Positions 41,883 through 49,898 of a stretch of DNA of 52,179 nt are shown piece by piece. This stretch comes from Candidatus Zixiibacteriota bacterium. GTDB lineage: Bacteria > JAAXHH01. Under the pieces are notes generated by a model. It made no database searches and was not told where the DNA came from. It worked only from the letters and a program-made list of their open reading frames with translations. The position numbers and the translations under genes were made by a program. Position 1 is the stretch's first letter. Every line of letters begins with the position of its first letter. Where the stretch lies: NCBI GenBank assembly GCA_016867335.1, contig VGJU01000004.1, forward strand, positions 1-52,179, in the 5' to 3' direction.

Positions 41883-44296
41883 TATCCTTTTACTACGATA
41901 TTGAGTAGACGATTGGGTACAAAGATGACTTTGATCACCTCGCCGGTTTCGGTCCACGACCGTACACGCTCGCTGGCAAAGGCGGCCTGCTCGACCCTTT
42001 GTTGATCCGCATTCGGTGGCAGCAAAACCTGATCGCGCACCTTACCGTTTATCTGCACCACATAGGGGATGGTTTCCTCCACGATCAGTGTTTCGTCGTA
42101 CGCGGGCCATGCGGCGTCGCAGATCAACCCTTTTTCTCCCATCCGGCTCCACAGCTCTTGCGTGATAAACGGGGCAAACGGGCTGGCCAGTTGCAGGAGA
42201 CGGACAAGCGCGGCCCGATGGTGGGTTTCGTGATCCTGAAGACCGTTGAGTAGTTCCATCAAACGGGCGATGGCGGTGTTATACTGAAGCGTTTGGAGGT
42301 CTTCGGTTACGTCTTTGGTTTTTCGGTGGAGCAGGGTCAACAGACGGCGGTCGGTGATTTGGGCGTCCGAAAAGGCGGTCTGCGTACCATAGCGCCACAG
42401 ACGGTCGTAAAATCGGCGTACGCCGTTGATCCCTGAATCACGGAAATCCCCGCCTTCCTGATAGGGTCCGAGAAACATCAGGTATGTGCGGAAGGTGTCG
42501 GCCCCATACGCTTCGAGATACTGATCGGGATTGACGACATTGCCTTTGGATTTGCTCATCTTGGCGCCGTCTTTGATCAGCAGACCGTGCGCGCGGAACT
42601 TTTGGAATGGCTCTTCAAACGAAACGAGTCCCATGTCTTTCAGTGCCATGGTGATAAACCGGGTGTACATCAGATGTAGTACCGCATGTTCGTTGCCCCC
42701 GATGTACATGTTGACCGGGAGCCATTTCTCGGTCAATTCCAGATCGAACACCACGTCGTTGCAATCCGCGCTCGGATACCGGAAGAAATACCATGCCGAG
42801 TCGAGAAAGTTGTCGTTTACATCGGTTTCGCGCTCTGCCGGACCGCCGCACGTTGGGCAGGTGGTTTTTACGAATGCGGGGTCGCGTCCCAACGGGCTTT
42901 TTCCGGAGCCATCGGGTTTGAAGTCTTTGAGATACGGCAGAACCACAGGTAGCTGCTCATCGGGGGTGGGTACGACGCCGCAAGCCGCGCAGTATATCAT
43001 CGGGATCTGCGGTCCCCAGTACCGCTGTCGGCTGATACACCAGTCGCGCAATCGGTAGTTGATCTTGCGTGTTCCGACGCCGCGTTCTTCCAGATAGTCG
43101 ATGACGCGAGTTTTGGCTTCCGTGCTGTTCACGCCGTCGAACAGACCGCTGTTAACCATCGTGCCTTCGCCGACAAAGGCTTCGGACAGCGGCGCATCTG
43201 CATCTGAATCGGCGATCACCCGGACGATCGACAGACCGAATTTTACGGCAAACTCGAAATCGCGTGCATCGTGCGCCGGAACCGCCATGATGGCTCCGGT
43301 TCCGTAAGTGATCAGCACATAGTCGGACACCCACACCGGTATATGTTTTCCGTTGACCGGGTTGACGGCGTACGCGCCGGTAAATACACCGGTTTTGGCC
43401 TGTGTGGCGTCTTCGCGTTCCACGGTCGATTTGCGTCCGGAGGACTGGACGTACGCCTCCACTTCGGCGCGACAGTCCGGCACGACGATTTCGGCCATCA
43501 ACGGGTGTTCCGGAGCGAGCACCATGTAAGTCGCCCCCCACAGCGTATCCGGTCGGGTGGTAAAGACACGGAGTTTGTCCGGATGGCCGACCAAGGGAAA
43601 ATCCACCTCCGCCCCTTCGCTTTGTCCCATCCAGCGCTCCTGGGCGTTTTTGGTGATATCCGACCAGTCAATCCACGAGAGGTTGTCAAGCAGACGCTGG
43701 GTATAGGCCGTGATCCGGAAAAACCACTGCCGCATGTTGCGTTGTTCAACGACGCTGCCGCACCGTTCGCATTCGCCGTTTTCGGCCTGCTCGGCGGCCA
43801 GCACGGTGTTGCACGAAGGGCACCAGTTGACCGGTGCGTCTTTCTGATAAGCCAGTCCGGCGTTGAAAAGCCGGATAAACAGCCACTGCGTCCATTTGTA
43901 GTACGCCGGATCGGTGGTGTTGACCTGATGACTCCAGTCGAACATCGCGCCGAGTCGCTGAAGTTGGGCGGTAAAATTGCGGACATTGCTCGGAATCAGC
44001 TCTGACGGGTGGGTATCGGTTTTGATCGCAAAGTTTTCCGAATGAATGCCAAAGGCATCAAACCCCATCGGCTCGAATACGTCGTAGCCGCACGAACGCA
44101 TAAATCGGGCGTGGATGTCGCTGCCGACAAAGGCAAATACATTGCCTACGTGCAGTCCCTCGGCGGACGGGTACGGAAACATCATGAGGTTGTAATACGG
44201 TTTGGGGGCTGTCCTGAGATCGGTCCGGAACGTCCCGGTCTCTGTCCAGTGTTGGGTCCATTTGGTTTCGATGCTTCGGTGCTCGAACTTCTCCAT
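41882..44296 (-). CDS. leuS: Leucyl-tRNA synthetase
   Basis: 804 residues. The class I HIGH motif is written HVGN (PYPSAEGLHVGN, residues 41-52), and KMSKS is present (GAKMSKSKGNVVNP). The CP1 editing domain carries TYGTGAIMAVPAHDARDFEFA, the site that removes misactivated amino acids, and zinc-type Cys pairs (CPSC ... CERC; CPTC) are kept. The frame is open to 44398, but the ATG at 44294-44296 (MEKFEHRSIE) has AGAGGA about 9 bases upstream. It charges tRNA-Leu in the cytoplasm. The length is within the usual range. I see no T-box leader upstream. Confidence 0.97.
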   Translation of the reverse strand: MEKFEHRSIETKWTQHWTETGTFRTDLRTAPKPYYNLMMFPYPSAEGLHVGNVFAFVGSDIHARFMRSCGYDVFEPMGFDAFGIHSENFAIKTDTHPSELIPSNVRNFTAQLQRLGAMFDWSHQVNTTDPAYYKWTQWLFIRLFNAGLAYQKDAPVNWCPSCNTVLAAEQAENGECERCGSVVEQRNMRQWFFRITAYTQRLLDNLSWIDWSDITKNAQERWMGQSEGAEVDFPLVGHPDKLRVFTTRPDTLWGATYMVLAPEHPLMAEIVVPDCRAEVEAYVQSSGRKSTVEREDATQAKTGVFTGAYAVNPVNGKHIPVWVSDYVLITYGTGAIMAVPAHDARDFEFAVKFGLSIVRVIADSDADAPLSEAFVGEGTMVNSGLFDGVNSTEAKTRVIDYLEERGVGTRKINYRLRDWCISRQRYWGPQIPMIYCAACGVVPTPDEQLPVVLPYLKDFKPDGSGKSPLGRDPAFVKTTCPTCGGPAERETDVNDNFLDSAWYFFRYPSADCNDVVFDLELTEKWLPVNMYIGGNEHAVLHLMYTRFITMALKDMGLVSFEEPFQKFRAHGLLIKDGAKMSKSKGNVVNPDQYLEAYGADTFRTYLMFLGPYQEGGDFRDSGINGVRRFYDRLWRYGTQTAFSDAQITDRRLLTLLHRKTKDVTEDLQTLQYNTAIARLMELLNGLQDHETHHRAALVRLLQLASPFAPFITQELWSRMGEKGLICDAAWPAYDETLIVEETIPYVVQINGKVRDQVLLPPNADQQRVEQAAFASERVRSWTETGEVIKVIFVPNRLLNIVVKG

Positions 44297-44678
44297 GATG
44301 ATAGATCCTCTGATGTGCTCGATGCGCTGGATAAGACCGGAAGAATAAAAACAAACCCACCCTGAAGCCATACCACAAATCGTGGCGTATGGTTCCATAG
44401 TTCAACTTGGCCGTTTAATTCCCATCCCGCAATCTAACCACAATACCGGATGCAGACAAGAAGGAACAAGAGCGGGGTATCCTGAGCACGAAACAAAAGA
44501 GACAAGACGACGTTCCCATACGTCCGCTCGGCACAACGAATCCACTTCCCGTGAAATCCGCTTGTCCCCGGCAAAACGATTTTCTATGTTTAGACCGATA
44601 GGTTTAGACCGACCTGGTTTTCGCAACATCATCAACCCCGTCGGTTTTTTCATCCTTCCTACTTCCTCGGACTTGCTC
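44297..44678. other. Intergenic region between leuS and the DJ-1/PfpI gene
   Basis: 382 bp between divergent genes, with no convincing gene. The only structure noted is an 11-base direct repeat GTTTAGACCGA at 44588-44598 and 44602-44612 (14-base period), about 70-90 bp upstream of the DJ-1 start, which may be a regulatory site. Confidence 0.4.
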
Positions 44679-45281
44679 ATGCGTCATGTCGCCATCTACT
44701 TGTACGATGAGGTCGAAGTGCTCGATTTTGCCGGACCGTTCGAGGTGTTTTCCACCGCCTCGCGGGTATACGAACGTCTTTACCCCGGTCGCGAGCCTCC
44801 GTTTCGGGTATTTACCGTCGCCCGGACGCCTGCTCTGGTGCAGGCAAGAGGCGGATTGCTTGTAACACCGGCGTACACGTTCGCCGATCATCCCCCCATC
44901 GACTTACTGCTGGTTCCCGGCGGTGTCGTAACCACCGAAATCGAACGGACCGAGGTGGTGGCATGGGTTAAAAACTGCGTAGCCCGTACCGAACTTGCTG
45001 CTTCGGTCTGTACCGGATCGTTTATCCTCGGCAAAGCCGGTCTGCTCGCAAACAAACGGGCGACGACACACTGGGAGGACATAACGGACCTGCGTGCATT
45101 GCTGCCCGATACCCATGTATTGGAAAATATCCGCTATGTCGATGAAGGAAAGGTCGTCACCTCCGCCGGAATTTCGGCGGGGCTGGACATGAGTCTGTAT
45201 CTGATAGCCCGGCTGGCCGGCAGGGAACTTGCCGTTCGCACCGCGCGCCAGATGGACTACGACTGGAAAGAAACGTCTTGA
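44679..45281 (+). CDS. DJ-1/PfpI family protein (isonitrile-hydratase-like)
   Basis: 200 residues. The nucleophile elbow is Cys111 in ASVCTGSFILGKAGLL, with His131 in ATTHWEDITDL and an acidic Glu near residue 15, the DJ-1 triad pattern. The TTHW motif is shared by isonitrile hydratase and GATase1-like AraC regulators; there is no DNA-binding domain here. The ATG at 44679 is the family-typical start (MRHVAIYLYDEVEVLDF); the frame is open to 44382. Its TGA overlaps the TTG start of the next gene (TTGA), so the two are translationally coupled and probably act together. Confidence 0.85.
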   Translation: MRHVAIYLYDEVEVLDFAGPFEVFSTASRVYERLYPGREPPFRVFTVARTPALVQARGGLLVTPAYTFADHPPIDLLLVPGGVVTTEIERTEVVAWVKNCVARTELAASVCTGSFILGKAGLLANKRATTHWEDITDLRALLPDTHVLENIRYVDEGKVVTSAGISAGLDMSLYLIARLAGRELAVRTARQMDYDWKETS

Positions 45282-47413
45282 GCGACGATCTCGATTTTCT
45301 TCCATCGCACGAACCGACCGACATACCCGGTTTTCACGCCTACAGCGACCAAGTCGGTCTTGCGCCCGGTGAAACGTTTCGCATCCGTGTATCGAACGAC
45401 GGCCCCGTGACCTGTACGATTCTGCGGTACGACGGCCCATCCGTCGCATCGGCTACACCCATCGAAACGCTGCCGCCGATCTCCGCGCATCTTTATCCCC
45501 TCCACCGCGGCAGCTATGTGTATGTCGAACGCGGAATAGCCGTTTGCGCACCGTTTACCGTCGAGGTGTGGTTCCGCACGATTGCGGATGCGCCGCTGAG
45601 TGGGCTGATAGGGCAAACGGGGTTCTGTCTTGCTCTGACCCAAGACAATCGTCCGATATTCCGGTTTGGCGGTTCGGCGGATCGGGTCGAAGTCCACGGC
45701 CCCCCGCTTCCGCTCAAAACATGGCATCATGTCGTAGGGTTTTTTGACGGCGCTCGGATCGCTCTGTATATAGATGGCCGATTAGCGGGTAGCGCACGGA
45801 CACCGCCCGGTGTATCGCTTCCTGCCGAGCCGCTCCGACTTGGCGCACTGCCGGACGACCAAGGACGGACGACTGCGCTGTTTACGGGCGACTTGTGCGC
45901 GCCGGGTCTCTATGCGGGTCTGTTTTCCGCCCGCCGGATTGCATCCCGGTTTTGGAACAAAACGCTCCGTCGCGCCCCACACGCACTTGGATATTGGAAG
46001 TTCGACGCGCTTCAGGGGCGTCCGTACCGTGATGTTTCGGGAAACGGTCGACACGGAAGACCTGTAAACTATCCGATCCGCATGGTTCCCGGTCCGCGTC
46101 GCACCACAGATAGCGATTGGTCCACCTATGACCCTACCAGCGACCCGGATTTTGGTCACGCCATCCGGTTAATGGCCGACGCCGTTGTAGACTGCCGATG
46201 GCCGGTCGCTGCCGAATGGCAAGCACCTGTTGATTTGCGTTCCGGTCAGTATGGGGTGTGTGTGACCGATGGCGCAGGCGCATCGCGTCATGTCCACTTT
46301 GTCGTGCGTCCGTCCAGACCGTCTGCAAAACTGATGTGTCTTTCGACTACCGGCACCCGAATCGCCTACAATTTCAAACCGTTCGACAATCCGGCGTTCG
46401 ACTACGGCGCGTATTATCCGCATCCAAACTATCCCATGATGATGGGAGAAATGCTCGGTGTGCGCCGGCCCGCTACAGGAGACGAGTGGGAGACATACAC
46501 TGTCGATTTCGAATTGCCGTTTTACGCTTGGCTCGATGCAAAAGACCTCGCCTACGACCTGTATACGGAATGGGACGTGGAAGCGGAACCTGCGCTTATG
46601 GATCGTTATACGGCGGTCGCCTTTGCGGGTCACAGCGAATACTGGACGCGGGCGCGCTTCGAGCGGCTTCAGGCGTTTGTACGCCGGGGCGGGCATGTGC
46701 TGTCGATGTCCGGCAACACCGCCTACTGGCGCGTCAGCCTCGATCTTGAAAACGGAGTGATGGAGGTTCGCAAGCACTCCCGTGTGCCCATGCCCGCCAC
46801 ACCTACACCTAGCACGACGTGCGATCCGCTGGCGAATGCAGCGCACTGGCATCAACTCGATCATCTTCCCGGCGCGACAATGCGCGAAGCGGGGTGGCCC
46901 GAATCGTCGCTGCTTGGCGTCATGTCCAACGGATGGACCGATCCGCCGATGCCCGGCCCACGCGCCGGATACCGAGTGCTGACACCCGACCACCCGGTAT
47001 TTCATACCCCGCGCCCGATACACACGGTCTTCCCGTTTGCCCAAGACGCCGCCGGATACGAGACGGATATTAGCGTGCGCACCATGCTGGAACGTTGCGG
47101 CGGTCCAAAACGCCCACAGTACCCGACGCGTGACGGCCACGCGATACCCGACCTTTCCGTTTCGTTTGATGCGGGGCTTACGGTTTTGGCGCGGGCGGTC
47201 CTGCCAAAGTCCGTCGTACTCGACTACGACAGCAACTGGTTCGAAGGCGAGATGGCGGGTGAGATGACGTTGTGGGAGCGCCCCGGCTGTGGTATCGTCT
47301 TCTGCGCCGGGAGCGTGCTGTCGTCCGACGTGCTGAACCGTGACGAAAATTTCTCGAACCTGATTCTCAACGTGCTAAACCGAATGGGTGTAAAGACAAA
47401 GTTTGAATGGTGA
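45278..47413 (+). CDS. N,N-dimethylformamidase large-subunit-like protein with LamG domain
   Basis: 711 residues from a TTG at 45278 coupled to the previous stop. After a short N-terminal beta region there is a concanavalin/LamG domain (about 85-215; VEVWFRTIAD, WHHVVGFFDG, ALYIDGRLAGSARTPP). The C-terminal half (about 370-700) is the DMFase large-subunit domain: YPHPNYPMMMGEMLG, VAFAGHSEYWTRARFE, GGHVLSMSGNTAYWRVSL. In the known enzyme, this subunit carries an iron site of two Tyr and a Glu and hydrolyses dimethylformamide. The LamG-DMFase order matches this enzyme class in environmental bacteria. No small subunit is visible nearby. True substrate unknown. Confidence 0.85.
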   Translation: MSDDLDFLPSHEPTDIPGFHAYSDQVGLAPGETFRIRVSNDGPVTCTILRYDGPSVASATPIETLPPISAHLYPLHRGSYVYVERGIAVCAPFTVEVWFRTIADAPLSGLIGQTGFCLALTQDNRPIFRFGGSADRVEVHGPPLPLKTWHHVVGFFDGARIALYIDGRLAGSARTPPGVSLPAEPLRLGALPDDQGRTTALFTGDLCAPGLYAGLFSARRIASRFWNKTLRRAPHALGYWKFDALQGRPYRDVSGNGRHGRPVNYPIRMVPGPRRTTDSDWSTYDPTSDPDFGHAIRLMADAVVDCRWPVAAEWQAPVDLRSGQYGVCVTDGAGASRHVHFVVRPSRPSAKLMCLSTTGTRIAYNFKPFDNPAFDYGAYYPHPNYPMMMGEMLGVRRPATGDEWETYTVDFELPFYAWLDAKDLAYDLYTEWDVEAEPALMDRYTAVAFAGHSEYWTRARFERLQAFVRRGGHVLSMSGNTAYWRVSLDLENGVMEVRKHSRVPMPATPTPSTTCDPLANAAHWHQLDHLPGATMREAGWPESSLLGVMSNGWTDPPMPGPRAGYRVLTPDHPVFHTPRPIHTVFPFAQDAAGYETDISVRTMLERCGGPKRPQYPTRDGHAIPDLSVSFDAGLTVLARAVLPKSVVLDYDSNWFEGEMAGEMTLWERPGCGIVFCAGSVLSSDVLNRDENFSNLILNVLNRMGVKTKFEW

Positions 47414-47460
47414 AGAAAGCGCAAAAGATAAAACCGTTCCAGCCATGAGGGGTATTGCCT

Positions 47461-48156
47461 ATGACCACGCCTGCCGACCCCGTCATCCGACAGCAGATCG
47501 AGTACTACCGCCAGCGCGCGCCGGAATACGACGAGTGGTTTCTGCGTCAGGGACGCTATGACCGCGGACCGAAATCGAACCGGCAGTGGTTTGACGCGGT
47601 AGAAATCGTTCGCTGCAGCCTCGACGTTTTCGCGCCAGCAGGCCACGTCCTCGAACTCGCGCCGGGGACCGGGTTGTGGACCGAGCGACTTCTTCCTCAT
47701 GCCCGGCGTATCACGGCCGTCGACGCCTCACCGGAAATGATCGCGCTCAACCGATCTCGTCTGCGGTCGGACCGGGTGGAATATATCCAGGCCGATCTGT
47801 TCGCATGGCAGCCACAACAGACTTACGATACGGTATTTTTCAGTTTCTGGTTGTCGCATGTGCCCCCGGAGCATTTCGAAGCGTTTTGGGGGATGGTCCG
47901 GTCCTGTCTTGCCAAAACGAGCCGGGTGTTTTTTGTGGATTCGCTCTACCAACCGGATATGACGGCACGTGATCACCGATTGGGCGAACCGGAAGAAACA
48001 ACCACGGTGCGTCGGCTCAACGACGGGCGGGCCTTCCAGATCGTCAAGGTGTTCTACGATCCGCCGGCGCTCCAACAACGCCTGACAAATCTCGGATGGA
48101 AAATCACCGTCTCCAGCGCCGGGGAGTGTTTTCTGTTTGGCAAGAGTAGTGTTTGA
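47461..48156 (+). CDS. Class I SAM-dependent methyltransferase
   Basis: 231 residues. Motif I is VLELAPGTGLWTERLL (about residues 62-77), followed by the acidic ITAVDASPEMI and IQADLF, and the aromatic FFSFWLSHVP, the standard Rossmann methyltransferase order. The N-terminus YYRQRAPEYDEWFLR suggests a small-molecule (UbiE/TehB-like) substrate. The ATG at 47461 is preferred to an in-frame TTG at 47455 because GAGGGG lies about 9 bases upstream. It follows the DMFase-like gene by 47 bp, so it may belong to that unit. Confidence 0.85.
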   Translation: MTTPADPVIRQQIEYYRQRAPEYDEWFLRQGRYDRGPKSNRQWFDAVEIVRCSLDVFAPAGHVLELAPGTGLWTERLLPHARRITAVDASPEMIALNRSRLRSDRVEYIQADLFAWQPQQTYDTVFFSFWLSHVPPEHFEAFWGMVRSCLAKTSRVFFVDSLYQPDMTARDHRLGEPEETTTVRRLNDGRAFQIVKVFYDPPALQQRLTNLGWKITVSSAGECFLFGKSSV

Positions 48157-48184
48157 TGTTAAACCCGCTTTCCTATCATCCCGC

Positions 48185-48220
48185 TTGACATGATCTCATA
48201 TAATAATTACGATGTAATTA
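48185..48220 (+). promoter_or_regulatory. Promoter and palindromic operator of the toxin-antitoxin operon
   Basis: TTGACA (48185-48190), 17 bases and TACGAT (48208-48213) form a good sigma-70 promoter. The inverted repeat TAATTAC-GAT-GTAATTA (48204-48220) lies across the -10, the position expected for autorepression by an AbrB-fold antitoxin or by the toxin-antitoxin complex. Confidence 0.6.
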
Positions 48221-48256
48221 CATATCTGGTTGGCTATGACTATCGAGGAGACGTTT

Positions 48257-48511
48257 ATGAAAGCGCGTATCATTCGTATCGGGAATTCCCACGGCATCCG
48301 GATTCCCAAGTCGGTCCTAGATCAAACCGGTCTTTCCGGGGAAGTCGAATTAGAGGTTCGGGATCATACGCTCACAATTCATCCGGTCGCAAAGACACGC
48401 GCCCGCTGGGACGAAGCATTCCAGGAGATGTCCCGACGTGGGGATGATCGACCTCTCGATCCGGATCTGACCGGGGCAACAGCGTGGGACCGGGAAGACT
48501 GGCAGTGGTAA
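48257..48511 (+). CDS. AbrB/MazE-type antitoxin
   Basis: 84 residues. The SpoVT/AbrB swapped-hairpin N-terminus is plain: MKARIIRIGNSHGIRIPKSVLDQ and VELEVRDHTLTIHP. The tail is acidic and flexible (DDRPLDPDLTG, DREDW), the part that normally occupies the toxin. The ATG at 48257 has GAGGAGA 6 bases upstream; a longer frame to 48230 is unlikely. The stop overlaps the toxin start by about 7 bases. It neutralises the toxin in the cytoplasm and binds the operator at 48204-48220. Confidence 0.9.
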   Translation: MKARIIRIGNSHGIRIPKSVLDQTGLSGEVELEVRDHTLTIHPVAKTRARWDEAFQEMSRRGDDRPLDPDLTGATAWDREDWQW

Positions 48512-48828
48512 TCCACCGATTCGATATCTATATGGTCGATCTCGATCCTGCCACGGGGTCGGAGATTCGGAAGACACGCCCGGCGGTGATCGTTTCCCCG
48601 GATGAAATGAATCGACATATCCGAACCGTGATTATAGCCCCGATGACCACGGAAGGACAAAATTATCCTACACGCATTCCGTGTGTTTTCATGGACAAAT
48701 CGGGTGAGATTGTATTGGATCAAATCCGCACGGTCGATAAATCGCGGCTTACCCGATTGCTTGGCCGTCTTGAAGAATCAACGCAATCTTTTGTCCTGCA
48801 AAGACTCCGAGAACTGTTTGACCCGTGA
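48505..48828 (+). CDS. MazF/PemK-type endoribonuclease toxin
   Basis: 107 residues from a GTG at 48505, which overlaps the antitoxin end. The motifs MVDLDPATGSEIRKTRPAVI and VIIAPMTTE are the conserved MazF core, with the Arg of KTRPAV and the Thr-Thr of APMTT in catalytic position. MazF cuts single-stranded RNA at short sequences and arrests growth when the antitoxin is lost; the exact recognition sequence cannot be told from the protein. A longer frame to 48484 is an alternative. Nothing distinguishes it from a stable, functional pair. Confidence 0.92.
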   Translation: MVIHRFDIYMVDLDPATGSEIRKTRPAVIVSPDEMNRHIRTVIIAPMTTEGQNYPTRIPCVFMDKSGEIVLDQIRTVDKSRLTRLLGRLEESTQSFVLQRLRELFDP

Positions 48829-48944
48829 TGCACAAGTCCATGTTCCCTTTACCTGAACCGGCTCAAACGGAGCCTCACCTGCACCAGATTCTAAAAAAAT
48901 GACCAAGAGAAGGCTCAAGGACGAAAAGAGCGCAAGGGGGTGTT

Positions 48945-49739
48945 ATGAAACCGTTTCAGCTTACGGATGAACTTGTCGTGCAGTTTGACCGGGACGGCTA
49001 CATCCTCGTGGAAAACCTGTTTGACAAAGAGGAGATGGACCTTTTGCTCAAAATCGGCAAGGCGGATCAGGAGAAGGCGGACATCGTCCACGCCGCTAAA
49101 GACGCCGAAGGCCGCGAGAGCAAGCTATGGTTGGTTTCGGATATCGACCGGCAGGACATCTACAACGGATTCTGTCATTGTCGGCGTATCGTGGATACCA
49201 TGGAGCGGCTGATGGAAGACGAGGTGTATCTGTATCATTACAAAATGATGGTAAAAGAACCGCGTGTCGGGGGGGCGTGGGAATGGCATCAGGATTATGG
49301 GTACTGGTATCACAACGAATGTCTGTATCCCGACATGGCCAGTTGCTATATCGCGGTGGACCGAGCGTACAGGGGCAACGGGTGTCTGCAGGTGCTGCGT
49401 GGTTCGCACCGTATGGGCCGTATCGAACATGGACGATTCGGCACGCAGACCGGCGCCGATCCGGGCCGTGTCGAACTGGCGATGGAGCATTTAGACCTTG
49501 TCTATTGCGAGATGTCGCCCGGATCGGCCCTGTTTTTCCATGCCAACCTGTTGCATCGTTCCGACCCCAACACCAGCGATGATCCGCGATGGAGCCTTAT
49601 CTGCTGTTATAACACGAAACACAATCCGTGCAAGGACCGGGTGGGGCATCCGAGCTATGTGCCGCTGGAGAAGTGGGACGACAGCCGGATCAAGGAATTC
49701 GGCCGTCGGCAGTGGACGGAGATGACGGTCCCGGCGTAG
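48945..49739 (+). CDS. Phytanoyl-CoA dioxygenase (PhyH) family protein
   Basis: 264 residues. The iron site is His115 and Asp117 (WEWHQDYGYWY) plus His204 (NLLHRSDPNTSDDPRW), with Arg215 for 2-oxoglutarate; the SDDPRWSL ending is typical of the ectoine-hydroxylase-like branch of PhyH. A strong AAGGGGG precedes the ATG at 48945 by about 6 bases. It is monocistronic as far as I see, and faces the peptide-type binding-protein gene (convergent). The substrate cannot be named. It is the third PhyH member in this window, more like the second than the first. Confidence 0.9.
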   Translation: MKPFQLTDELVVQFDRDGYILVENLFDKEEMDLLLKIGKADQEKADIVHAAKDAEGRESKLWLVSDIDRQDIYNGFCHCRRIVDTMERLMEDEVYLYHYKMMVKEPRVGGAWEWHQDYGYWYHNECLYPDMASCYIAVDRAYRGNGCLQVLRGSHRMGRIEHGRFGTQTGADPGRVELAMEHLDLVYCEMSPGSALFFHANLLHRSDPNTSDDPRWSLICCYNTKHNPCKDRVGHPSYVPLEKWDDSRIKEFGRRQWTEMTVPA

Positions 49740-49898
49740 GGGCGAGGGGTTGCTGTGACGAAAATACGGATCGAGAACAGGGTACATTTTTCGTCTATGG
49801 GACTGTATCCTCTTGTTGTTTAGCATCTGGTCCGGCTCTGCGGAAGGGCGCTGGCCCGCGGGGCAAGGCTCTGGGTCTGCAAAGCGTGTCTTGGCCTC

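Noticed and set aside
44297-44400. T-box leader upstream of leuS
   Set aside because: No T-box consensus and no antiterminator/terminator pair found; this mechanism is mostly in Gram-positive bacteria.
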